Of a stretch of DNA of 13,429 nt, positions 6,809-12,961 are shown one piece after another. Each line of letters opens with the position of its first letter. Position 1 is the first letter of the stretch. The translations under genes were made by a program, and so were the position numbers. Under the pieces are notes generated by a model. The model searched no databases. It worked only from the letters and a program-made list of their open reading frames with translations, and was not told the DNA's origin. Source of the DNA: Oscillospiraceae bacterium (GTDB lineage: Bacteria > Bacillota_A > Clostridia > Oscillospirales > Ruminococcaceae); NCBI GenBank assembly GCA_017414145.1, contig JAFPQL010000075.1:1-13429 (forward strand), read 5' to 3'.

Positions 6809-7795
6809 ATGCTCAGGGAACAGATTTTTGCGGAGGCGATGAACCGCGTCGCCGAAAAGCGTCTGCACGCGCAGCAGGAGCAGGAACGCCGCACGGATGA
6901 GATTCTCCGGAAGATTCCGGAATCGGCGGCGCTGGAGCGCAGGCTCCGGACGGTCTGTCTGTCGGTGATGCAGATCGCGGACAGTGCGCAGCGCGCTGAG
7001 CGTCTTCGGCAGATTCAGAAGCAGGCCGCCGAGGCGGACGGGATGATGCGGCAGATCCTGACGGCGAACGGCTATCCGGCGGACTACCTTGACACGCATT
7101 ATTCCTGCGAAAAATGCAGCGACAGCGGCTTTGTGAACGGGGAACGCTGTTCCTGCCTGCTGCACGAGATTGCGGTGATTTCCGCCGAACAGATGAATGC
7201 CCGTTCGCGGCTGGCACTTTGCAGCTTTGACAGCTTTTCGATGCAGTATTATGACGATCTGCCGCGGGAGGAGCATCAGGCCATGCAGCGGAATCTGGTG
7301 CGCTGCCGGGCGTATGCGGAAAGCTTTGTTCCCGGAGAAAGCGGCAATTTGTTCATGATCGGCGGGACAGGGCTCGGCAAGACGCATCTGTCGCTCTCGA
7401 TTGCGAGCGTACTGCTGGAAAAGGGTTTTTCTGTGATCTATGATTCCGTCGGCAGCCTGCTGCATACACTGGAGCAGGAGCATTTCAGCCACTCGGAAGC
7501 ATCCGGCGACACACTGGAAACACTGCTGGACTGCGACCTTCTCATTCTGGACGATTTCGGAACGGAATTTGACACGAGCTTTTCCCGTTCCATGATCTAC
7601 ACAATTCTCAACAGCCGCATGAACGCGCAGAAAGCGCTCATCGTCAACACGAATCTGTCGAGCAGCGAGATACAGAACAGCTACGGCGACCGGATTCTCT
7701 CGCGGCTGCTGGCATCGGAGATTCTGCACTTTTACGGAAAGGATATCCGTCTGAAAAAACGCACACATACCGGTTCCACAGGAGGTGCCCCATGA
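6809..7795 (+). CDS. DnaI/DnaC-type replicative helicase loader ATPase
   Basis: This is an AAA+ ATPase of the DnaC/DnaI/IstB group, expected to load the replicative helicase onto DNA. In its 328 residues, a helical N-terminus (about 1-95) is followed by a putative zinc site C100, C103, C114, C116 (CEKC...CSC), as in Gram-positive loaders. The AAA+ core shows Walker A GGTGLGKT (185-192), Walker B LLILDD (244-249), sensor NTN (280-282) and arginine-finger region GDRILSRL (293-300). AAGGGGAGG (6791-6799) precedes the ATG at 6809 by nine bases. Its position directly after a DnaD-domain gene, not beside a transposase, favours a chromosomal helicase loader over an IstB transposition helper. The stop overlaps the next start by four bases (ATGA), so translation is coupled. 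All nucleotide-binding motifs are intact. Confidence 0.92.
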   Translation: MLREQIFAEAMNRVAEKRLHAQQEQERRTDEILRKIPESAALERRLRTVCLSVMQIADSAQRAERLRQIQKQAAEADGMMRQILTANGYPADYLDTHYSCEKCSDSGFVNGERCSCLLHEIAVISAEQMNARSRLALCSFDSFSMQYYDDLPREEHQAMQRNLVRCRAYAESFVPGESGNLFMIGGTGLGKTHLSLSIASVLLEKGFSVIYDSVGSLLHTLEQEHFSHSEASGDTLETLLDCDLLILDDFGTEFDTSFSRSMIYTILNSRMNAQKALIVNTNLSSSEIQNSYGDRILSRLLASEILHFYGKDIRLKKRTHTGSTGGAP

Positions 7796-8727
7796 ACGAA
7801 ATCAACCTGTACGAGATCAATGAACACATCGAAAACAGCCCGGAGCTGTTTGTGATTGACGCAGAGGCTGCATATGACAAGGCACTCCGTACGCTGGCGG
7901 ACGACATCTGCCGGCACGCGTCTGAGAAGCCGATTACGCTGATTTCCGGCCCGTCGGGCTCCGGCAAGACCACGACGGCCTGCCGTCTGGAGCAGATTCT
8001 GGACGCGGCGGGATTTCAGTCCCACACGCTTTCGATGGACAATTACTACGCGGACGGCACCCGCAATAAGGATATCGTCGATCAGTTCGGCGAGCCGGAT
8101 TATGAGTCGCCGCTGCGGCTGGATATCGACCTGCTGAACACCCAGCTTGACCAGCTTGCCCGCGGGGAGGAGGTCGAGCTGCCGGTCTTTGATTTTGCGG
8201 CACAGAAGCAGCGCAAATCCGGCAAAAAGCTCCGCCGCAAGGCGCATGAGCTGATTATCATGGAGGGCATTCACGCGCTGAATCCGGAGGTCACCGGCTC
8301 CGCACACGATACGACAAACCGCATCTATCTGAGCGTGCGCACCCGTGTGCTGGACAACGATGTCCGGCTGCATCCCTCTCTGATCCGCTTTGCGAGAAGA
8401 CTCCTGCGCGACAGCCGTACACGCGGCCGGACCGCAGAGGAGTCCTGCCGGATGCTCAGCAGCATTTCCAGAGGCGAAAACCTCTATATCATGCCGTATA
8501 AGCATCTTGCGGACTATGAGCTCGACACCTTTATGGGCTATGAGCTCTCCGTCTACCGCAATGAGCTGCTTCAGACCGTTCAGGGACTGGCGGCGTCGGC
8601 GCCCGCGGAGACCGGCATTCCGGTGCTGGCACAGGTTCTGGAAAATCTGGAACCGGTCAGTGCGGAGTGGATTCCGGAACAGTCGCTGGTGCGGGAATTT
8701 ATCGGCGGCTCGCTGTTCTGCGGGTAA
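7792..8727 (+). CDS. Uridine kinase/phosphoribulokinase-family nucleoside kinase
   Basis: This 311-residue P-loop kinase resembles the clostridial uridine kinase-like family. It shows Walker A GPSGSGKT (53-60), the substrate-site motif SMDNYY (81-86, equivalent to the DSFY of uridine kinase), a LRLDIDLLNTQL segment (108-119), the second strand motif IIMEGIHALNP (155-165) and a C-terminal end FIGGS typical of this clostridial group. It lacks the N-terminal TGS-like part found in longer homologues of about 550 residues. AGGAGGT (about 7781-7787) precedes the ATG, which overlaps the loader stop by four bases. The expected reaction is ATP-dependent phosphorylation of uridine/cytidine or a related hydroxyl substrate in the cytoplasm; the true substrate is not certain from sequence. 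The ypsA-like gene begins six bases after its stop. Confidence 0.85.
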   Translation: MNEINLYEINEHIENSPELFVIDAEAAYDKALRTLADDICRHASEKPITLISGPSGSGKTTTACRLEQILDAAGFQSHTLSMDNYYADGTRNKDIVDQFGEPDYESPLRLDIDLLNTQLDQLARGEEVELPVFDFAAQKQRKSGKKLRRKAHELIIMEGIHALNPEVTGSAHDTTNRIYLSVRTRVLDNDVRLHPSLIRFARRLLRDSRTRGRTAEESCRMLSSISRGENLYIMPYKHLADYELDTFMGYELSVYRNELLQTVQGLAASAPAETGIPVLAQVLENLEPVSAEWIPEQSLVREFIGGSLFCG

Positions 8728-8733
8728 TGCGGA

Positions 8734-9270
8734 GTGGATGCGCAGACGCTGTCAGCGGTCAGCTTTACCGGGCACCGGCCTGAAAAGCTGCCGACCGGCA
8801 ATTTCCTGCACATGGTGCAGAGTCTGCTGTACGCGGAGATTGCCGAGGCGATTTCGCAGGGCGCCAGAACCTTTTACACAGGCGCGGCGCGCGGCGTAGA
8901 CCTCTGGGCGGCAGACATCGTGCTGAGCTTCCGGCAGAAGCATCCGGAGCTCCGACTGGTCTGTGCCGTTCCGTTTCCGGAACACGGCGCCGGACTGACC
9001 GGCGCGGAGCGGTATCATCTGCAAACCGTTCTGCACGCCGCGGACGAGCGGGTGACGGTCTCGCCGGCATATGCGAGAGACTGCTTCCGCAGGCGGAACC
9101 GCTATCTGGTCGAGCACTGTCAGAGGCTGATCGCCGTGGTTGCGGATATGCAGTCCGGAACCGGACAGACGATCCGGCTGGCGGAAAAGCAGGGAATTGA
9201 CATCCGGCTGATTACGGTCGGGCGGGCAGCAGAGCAGCTGCATCCGTCAAACAGCTTTTATCAGTTTTGA
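8734..9270 (+). CDS. YpsA/DUF1273 SLOG-family protein
   Basis: This 178-residue protein matches the YpsA/DUF1273 family, a Rossmann-like SLOG fold thought to bind nucleotide-type ligands. The N-terminus carries FTGHRPEKLP (11-20), followed by a central TGAARGVDLWAADIVL (about 50-65) and a C-terminal SGTGQTIRLAEKQGI (about 141-155), the glycine-rich ligand loops of the fold. In Bacillus, YpsA influences cell division. The length is normal. The only start that preserves the family N-terminus is GTG at 8734, six bases after the stop of the upstream kinase gene; its ribosome-binding site is weak, so translation probably depends on coupling. An ATG at 8727 overlapping the kinase stop is in another frame and gives only a very short peptide. 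The exact cellular role here is unknown. Confidence 0.88.
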   Translation: MDAQTLSAVSFTGHRPEKLPTGNFLHMVQSLLYAEIAEAISQGARTFYTGAARGVDLWAADIVLSFRQKHPELRLVCAVPFPEHGAGLTGAERYHLQTVLHAADERVTVSPAYARDCFRRRNRYLVEHCQRLIAVVADMQSGTGQTIRLAEKQGIDIRLITVGRAAEQLHPSNSFYQF

Positions 9271-9272
9271 AC

Positions 9273-9291
9273 CCGTGCAGCAGCACGGAGG
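9273..9291 (+). promoter_or_regulatory. Hairpin partly covering the ribosome-binding site of the LCP-like gene
   Basis: CCGTGC (9273-9278) and GCACGG (9283-9288) pair perfectly around an AGCA loop. The 3' arm includes the first two G of GGAGG (9287-9291), which is only three bases from the ATG at 9295. The hairpin begins two bases after the stop of the upstream gene, so ribosomes finishing there could open it. The regulatory role is inference. Confidence 0.45.
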
Positions 9292-9294
9292 TAT

Positions 9295-10233
9295 ATGGAA
9301 AGGAGCGGCAGTTCGGAACAGAACTGCGAAAAGGGCATGGCAACTACCAGAAGACGAAGAAGCACGGGCAGCATCGCAATCCCGTTCATGGTGACCTTTC
9401 TGATTGCTCTGATTGCACTCGGAGGAACCGGATATTATTTCTATCAGAAGCTCACCAACAAGCAGCGGGAGCTGCAGCCGATTGTCGGTGCAACCGCCAG
9501 CATTTCGGACGACGACATCAACGAGATCCTGTTTATTCTGGATCCGGCAGACAAGGAGGCGGCACAGCCTGCCGTGATGCTGCTGCGGTTTGATCCGGTG
9601 CGAAAGCAGGAATTCTGTGTTGGCATTCCGCTGACCCTGCGTCTGAAGGCGGACGGCAAGGGCGAGACTGTCGGGGAGTGTCTGACGAAGCACGGCGCCA
9701 ACACGCTGAAGAGCGATCTGTCGGCGCTGCTCGACCAGCAGATCGACCGGTATCTGCAAATGGATTCGGAGGGCTTCCAGCTGATGATGTCGCTGCTGAA
9801 CAATGTGTCCTACATTGTCACGATCCGTGACAAGGGACTGCGGCCTTCGGATGTATCGGTCGAGCTGGAGGGTTCTCAGTTCGAGACCCTTCTGACCAGC
9901 CGGAAGTACAGTACGGAGCGTGAGCGGAATTCGGTGATCGGGTTCGCGGTTGCGGCGCTGATCCGGCAGCTGGAGGGACAGCGAATCGCGGACAATCTGG
10001 AGTCATATTTCAGTATGCTGATTAACGAAAATGAGGTTAAGACGGACATCACGGGTATGGACTTAACGAAGCACCGTCATGCGATCACCTATGTTCTGGA
10101 GCACGGAAACGGCGCACCGTCGGGCGTGCCGCTGAGCTATGCGAATACGGATGACAACAATCTGATTCTGGCGCCGGACTGCCCGGATTCCCTGAAGATC
10201 ACCTTCTCGCAGAAGAGTGAAGCAGAGAGCTGA
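9295..10233 (+). CDS. Membrane-anchored protein with a degenerate LCP (LytR-CpsA-Psr)-like domain
   Basis: The 312-residue product has an Arg-rich N-terminus (RRRR at 19-22 region), one signal-anchor helix (about 27-50) and an extracytoplasmic region. Residues about 93-230 follow the order of LCP proteins, which transfer glycopolymers to peptidoglycan: AVMLLRFDP, then a strand ending VGIP (109-112), a TLKSDLSALLDQQIDRYLQM helix-strand (137-156), SEGFQLMMSLLNNV (158-171), and ELEGSQFETLLTSRKYS (190-206) before a long helix with IRQ. However, the catalytic IPRDT is replaced by IPLTL and the conserved R-x-R segment is altered. Activity is therefore doubtful. The start is uncertain: ATG 9295 has GGAGG only three bases away, while ATG 9337 gives a shorter basic N-terminus. 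It is last in its operon, before a terminator. The LCP assignment is by pattern and moderate. Confidence 0.6.
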   Translation: MERSGSSEQNCEKGMATTRRRRSTGSIAIPFMVTFLIALIALGGTGYYFYQKLTNKQRELQPIVGATASISDDDINEILFILDPADKEAAQPAVMLLRFDPVRKQEFCVGIPLTLRLKADGKGETVGECLTKHGANTLKSDLSALLDQQIDRYLQMDSEGFQLMMSLLNNVSYIVTIRDKGLRPSDVSVELEGSQFETLLTSRKYSTERERNSVIGFAVAALIRQLEGQRIADNLESYFSMLINENEVKTDITGMDLTKHRHAITYVLEHGNGAPSGVPLSYANTDDNNLILAPDCPDSLKITFSQKSEAES

Positions 10234-10297
10234 CGGGGGCGCGGCCTGTCCCGATCTGACCTGCCGCCGGCAATGCCTGACAATACCTGAACAAAAA

Positions 10298-10336
10298 AGC
10301 GCTGTCTCCAAAACAGGAAACAGCGCTGTTTTTTTT
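10298..10336. terminator. Bidirectional terminator between convergent operons
   Basis: AGCGCTGT (10298-10305) pairs with ACAGCGCT (10320-10327), extended inward by TCC/GGA past one mismatch, with an AAAACA loop. A run of eight T (10329-10336) follows on the plus strand, and a run of six A (10293-10298) precedes it, giving a U-run for minus-strand transcripts. It serves both the LCP-like operon and the tmk gene, whose stop codon is at 10338-10340. Confidence 0.93.
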
Positions 10337-10337
10337 C

Positions 10338-11006
10338 TTATCCAATGACTTCATCGGCAATCGCCAGAACCTCTGCGTGGATATCCGCAATGCTGCGCAT
10401 CGCGCCGTCCCGGATACACTCGACTGCCCGCCAGTGCAGATAGTCCGTGCAGTAGTCCGCTGCAAGACGGCATTGCCTGAGATACGGCAGATTGCACTCG
10501 TGAATGTCCTTTTTGCCCTCGTCGCCGGCATAGCGGCCGGTCATCAGCTTCTGGCTGACCTCCGGATCCACCCGCAGATACATCACGGCATCGGGCTCCG
10601 GCAGTCCGAGCTGCTCGTACTCATATTTGAACAGCCAGTCCAGAAACCCGTTCCACTGCGACGGTTCGAGCTTTGCGCACTGGTGAATTGCGTTCGAGGT
10701 CGTGTAGCGGTCGGCAATGATGATGCCGCCCTCATTGTAAAACTGCTTCCAGTTGAGGTGGAAGCTCGCATAGCGGTCAATCGCAAAGAAGGTCGAGGCC
10801 GCATAGGGATTGACATCCTTCGGGTCATTGCCGAAGGCGCCGTGCAGATAATCGTCCAGCAGCTTTGCGGCATCACTGCCGTAATTCGGGAAAGAAACGC
10901 GCATCACGCGCAGACCGCGTGCCTTCAGCGTCTCAAAGAGCGCCTTGGTCTGTGTGCCTTTTCCGCTGCCGTCCAGTCCTTCCAGGACAATCAGTTTACC
11001 AGTCAT
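10338..11006 (-). CDS. tmk: Thymidylate kinase (dTMP kinase)-like protein
   Basis: This cytoplasmic P-loop kinase should phosphorylate dTMP to dTDP. Its 222 residues (from 11006) show MTGKLIVLEG followed by Walker A GLDGSGKGT (10-18), a VSFPNYGS segment, the signature IIADRYTTSNAIHQ (DR motif of dTMP kinases) and a LID-like region GRYAGDEGKKDIHE. It is slightly longer than usual (about 205-215). The ATG at 11006 matches the family N-terminus (one or two residues before GKLIVLEG), but its upstream GGGAG is about 18 bases away and lies in a perfect inverted repeat; an in-frame ATG at 11045 would add 13 residues and also lacks a well-spaced site. The gene follows rfbA by 66 bases and is probably on the same transcript. 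A divergent clostridial subtype of the family is likely. Confidence 0.87.
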   Translation of the reverse strand: MTGKLIVLEGLDGSGKGTQTKALFETLKARGLRVMRVSFPNYGSDAAKLLDDYLHGAFGNDPKDVNPYAASTFFAIDRYASFHLNWKQFYNEGGIIIADRYTTSNAIHQCAKLEPSQWNGFLDWLFKYEYEQLGLPEPDAVMYLRVDPEVSQKLMTGRYAGDEGKKDIHECNLPYLRQCRLAADYCTDYLHWRAVECIRDGAMRSIADIHAEVLAIADEVIG

Positions 11007-11015
11007 ATCTGTTAT

Positions 11016-11030
11016 CGGGAGCAGCTCCCG
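11016..11030 (-). repeat. Perfect inverted repeat just upstream of the tmk start
   Basis: CGGGAGC (11016-11022) and GCTCCCG (11024-11030) flank a single A. In RNA this would fold as a short hairpin (effectively five pairs and a five-base loop) nine bases before the ATG at 11006 and would contain the only GGGAG near it. A second small hairpin, TGCCGG/CCGGCA (11051-11056 and 11062-11067), lies between the rfbA stop and the alternative tmk start at 11045. Confidence 0.5.
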
Positions 11031-11072
11031 TTCTCCATTTTCCATTGAATTGCCGGTTCCCCCGGCAGAAGA

Positions 11073-11945
11073 TCAGTCTTCCAGCAAAGACAGAATATAC
11101 TTGCCGTAATCGGTCTGCTGCAGCTTCTCGCCGAGCAGCCGGAGCTGCTGGTCGCTGATGAAGCCCTTGCGCCACGCGATTTCCTCGATGCAGGAGATAT
11201 AAAAGCCCTGCAGCTCCTGTACGGTCTTGACAAAGCCGCTTGCCTTGTGCATTCCCTTCGGTGTGCCGGTGTCAAACCAGGTCATACCGCGGCGCATCGT
11301 CGTCACATGGAGCTTGCCGGCATCGAGATAGACCTGATTGACGGCAGTGATTTCCAGCTCGCCGCGGGCGGAGGGCTGAATGCTCTTGGCGATTTCGATG
11401 ACATTGTTGTCGTAGAAATACAGGCCGGGAATTGCGAAATTGGACTTCGGCTTTTCGGGCTTCTCCTCAATGGAAAGCACCTTGCCGTTCTCATCGAATT
11501 CGACGACGCCGAATTCACGCGGATTCTTGACGGGATAGCCGAAGACGGTCGCGCTGCCCTTCTCGACTCTGCGCTTTGCGCGGCCGAGCGTTTCGGAGAA
11601 GGTGTTGCCGTAGAACACATTGTCTCCGAGTGCGAGGCAGACGCTGTCCTCTCCGATGAACTGTTCGCCGACGAGAAACGCATCAGCGAGTCCGCGGGGA
11701 TGCTCCTGCACGGCATACTGGATATTCAGACCGAGCTGAGAGCCGTCACCGAACAGATGCTGATATCCGGCGATATCGCGCGGGGTGGAGATAATCAGAA
11801 TGTCGCGGATCTCAGCCAGCAACAGTGTGGAGAGCGGGTAGTAAACCAGCGGCTTATCGTAAATCGGCAGCAGCTGCTTGCTGACTGCGATGGTATTCGG
11901 ATACAGTCTGGTTCCGGCACCGCCGGCCAGAATAATGCCCTTCAT
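11073..11945 (-). CDS. rfbA: Glucose-1-phosphate thymidylyltransferase RfbA/RmlA
   Basis: This 290-residue cytoplasmic enzyme joins dTTP and glucose-1-phosphate to give dTDP-glucose and pyrophosphate, the first step to dTDP-L-rhamnose and related sugars for cell-surface polymers. It begins MKGIILAGGAGTRLYP (1-16, the nucleotide-binding loop), followed by VSKQLLPIYDKP (21-32), the metal/substrate motif LGDNVFYG, EFGVVEFD, IEEKPEKPKSN, PGLYFYDNNV, GELEIT and WFDTGTP, all in the expected order and spacing. The ATG at 11945 reproduces the family start; an ATG at 11954 adds three residues. The upstream AAGAGG is rather close to 11954 and rather far from 11945. The other rhamnose genes (rfbB, rfbC, rfbD) are not in the window. 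Transcription comes from 12049-12077, leaving a structured leader of about 97 bases. Confidence 0.96.
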   Translation of the reverse strand: MKGIILAGGAGTRLYPNTIAVSKQLLPIYDKPLVYYPLSTLLLAEIRDILIISTPRDIAGYQHLFGDGSQLGLNIQYAVQEHPRGLADAFLVGEQFIGEDSVCLALGDNVFYGNTFSETLGRAKRRVEKGSATVFGYPVKNPREFGVVEFDENGKVLSIEEKPEKPKSNFAIPGLYFYDNNVIEIAKSIQPSARGELEITAVNQVYLDAGKLHVTTMRRGMTWFDTGTPKGMHKASGFVKTVQELQGFYISCIEEIAWRKGFISDQQLRLLGEKLQQTDYGKYILSLLED

Positions 11946-11985
11946 AGAGATCATGCACCTCTTTCCTGTTCTTCCAACTGTGCGG

Positions 11986-12040
11986 ATTGTACTGCGTCAC
12001 AATATTTGACAGTTCAGATGCACTGCGCAACGCATACAAT
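11986..12040 (-). promoter_or_regulatory. Structured 5' leader of rfbA-tmk
   Basis: ATTGTA (11986-11991) plus TGCGT (11993-11997) pair with ACGCA (12030-12034) plus TACAAT (12035-12040), giving 11 pairs with one bulged base around a 32-base loop. A tandem TACAA repeat allows an alternative register with GATTGTA (11985-11991) and TACAATC (12040-12046). It begins at the expected transcription start. I do not recognise a known riboswitch; its role is inference. Confidence 0.4.
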
Positions 12041-12048
12041 ACAATCGT

Positions 12049-12077
12049 ATTATACCACATCAACGGGAAAAAATCAA
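12049..12077 (-). promoter_or_regulatory. Sigma-A promoter of rfbA-tmk
   Basis: On the minus strand the -35 TTGATT (12077-12072) and the -10 TATAAT (12054-12049) are 17 bases apart, with an extended -10 TGG before the -10 hexamer. Transcription should start near 12042. Confidence 0.85.
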
Positions 12078-12284
12078 GCATCTGGCGGGTGTGAACAGGA
12101 AAATGTGACAAATTTGTGAATAGTGCTGATATTTCATACAGTTCCTTTGTGAAGAATGGTGAGACACCGTTCCGTGTTTTCCGTTTCCGGCATGAATCCG
12201 GCCTGTGCGCGGGGGCGACGGCAGCGAAATGCGCGCCGCAGCGGCTGCGCAATCTTTGGAGAGGGGCTTCTTGCAGAAATCATC
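12078..12284. other. Gene-poor stretch between the rfbA promoter and the mscL terminator
   Basis: No convincing gene is seen in this 207-base part of the 419-base gap between the rfbA and mscL genes. It contains three TGTGA copies on the plus strand (12090, 12104, 12115), a perfect palindrome ACAAATTTGT (12108-12117), a possible 25-codon minus-strand frame (12137 down to 12060) preceded by AAAGGA, and a GC-rich imperfect hairpin (12230-12251). The rest of the gap holds the rfbA promoter and leader and the mscL terminator. Confidence 0.6.
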
Positions 12285-12329
12285 AAAAAAGTCATAGTGC
12301 CTCTGACGCTGCGTCAAAAGCACTATGAC
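12285..12329 (-). terminator. Rho-independent terminator of mscL
   Basis: GTCATAGTGC (12291-12300) and GCACTATGAC (12320-12329) pair perfectly over 10 positions, with an inner TGACG/CGTCA stem (12304-12308, 12312-12316). On the minus strand the stem is followed by six T (12290-12285). It begins 36 bases after the mscL stop. Confidence 0.93.
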
Positions 12330-12364
12330 CTGATTGCCTATGTGATTCAGAGGGATCCGGCAGA

Positions 12365-12787
12365 TTACTTCTGCGCCTTGAGCAGGTCGCGGATCTCGGT
12401 GAGGAGCACTTCTTCGTTCGACGGCTTTGCCGGCTCTGCGGGCTTTTCCTCCTGCTTGCGCTTGAACTTGTTGACGGTCTTGATAATCAGGAACAGTGCC
12501 AGCGCGGTGAGCAGGAAGGTGATGATTGCCGTGATGCAGGAGCCGAAGTTGATGATCGGCTTGTTGCCCCACGGAATCGTGCAGATGAGGCGGTCGAAGT
12601 TGAGGCCGCCCAGAATGGAGCCGATCAGCGGCATGAGGATGTCATCAACGAGAGAATTCACGATCGCTGTGAAAGCGCTGCCGATGATCATACCGACTGC
12701 GAGATCCATCACATTGCCGCGGGAGATGAACTCCTTGAACTCTGCGAGGAAGCCCTTGCTCTTTTCGGAGAGATTAATGTCTGCCAT
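12365..12787 (-). CDS. mscL: Large-conductance mechanosensitive channel MscL
   Basis: MscL forms a pentameric membrane pore that opens under membrane tension to release solutes on osmotic downshock. The 140-residue product has the amphipathic N-terminal helix, the pore-lining first helix with the family signature FISRGNVMDLAVGMIIGSAF (20-39) and VNSLVDDILMPLIG (43-56), a periplasmic loop, a second helix (about 82-104), and a charged linker leading to the cytoplasmic bundle helix (LLTEIRDLLKAQK, 128-140). The length is typical. The ATG at 12787 is preceded by AAAGGA ten bases upstream. It has its own promoter (12836-12841) and a strong terminator, so it is monocistronic unless transcripts run in from the zinc-ribbon gene. 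Identification is firm. Confidence 0.96.
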   Translation of the reverse strand: MADINLSEKSKGFLAEFKEFISRGNVMDLAVGMIIGSAFTAIVNSLVDDILMPLIGSILGGLNFDRLICTIPWGNKPIINFGSCITAIITFLLTALALFLIIKTVNKFKRKQEEKPAEPAKPSNEEVLLTEIRDLLKAQK

Positions 12788-12809
12788 GTTTCATACATCC
12801 TTTCCTTTT

Positions 12810-12824
12810 AGCAGCTTTGCTGCT
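12810..12824 (-). repeat. Small perfect hairpin in the mscL leader
   Basis: AGCAGC (12810-12815) and GCTGCT (12819-12824) flank TTT, lying a few bases before the AAGGAAAGG ribosome-binding region and just after the expected transcript start. It could stabilise the 5' end of the mRNA; this is inference. Confidence 0.45.
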
Positions 12825-12835
12825 TGATTACCTAT

Positions 12836-12844
12836 ATTATATCA
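12836..12844 (-). promoter_or_regulatory. Extended -10 promoter of mscL
   Basis: On the minus strand TGATATAAT (12844-12836) is a consensus extended -10. At a 17-base spacing the -35 position reads GTGCAA, a poor match, so the promoter would rely on the extended -10. Confidence 0.7.
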
Positions 12845-12961
12845 TATCTACTGGAAAATTGCACCTGTGAATAGTCACGAATCTGCAACAGGTTTCGGCG
12901 GCCTGTTTCGGAATATTGCACAAAAGCAGTCCCAAAACTCTGCGCAGAACCGTCTCTATGT

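Noticed and set aside
6662..7768. Minus-strand open frame of 368 codons opposite the helicase-loader gene
   Set aside because: The plus strand encodes intact Walker motifs here; the antisense product shows no motif and no start signal.
6809..7795. IstB transposition helper as an identity for the loader ATPase
   Set aside because: There is no transposase gene or terminal repeat nearby, and the neighbour is a DnaD-domain gene, which fits a chromosomal helicase loader.
12116..12328. Plus-strand frame of 70 codons between rfbA and mscL
   Set aside because: It has no ribosome-binding site or promoter, its 3' part runs through the mscL terminator stem, and the predicted peptide is low-complexity without recognisable features.
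12887..12907. AACAGG/CCTGTT inverted repeat downstream of the zinc-ribbon gene
   Set aside because: Only six pairs with no T-run on the minus strand; not enough for a terminator call.
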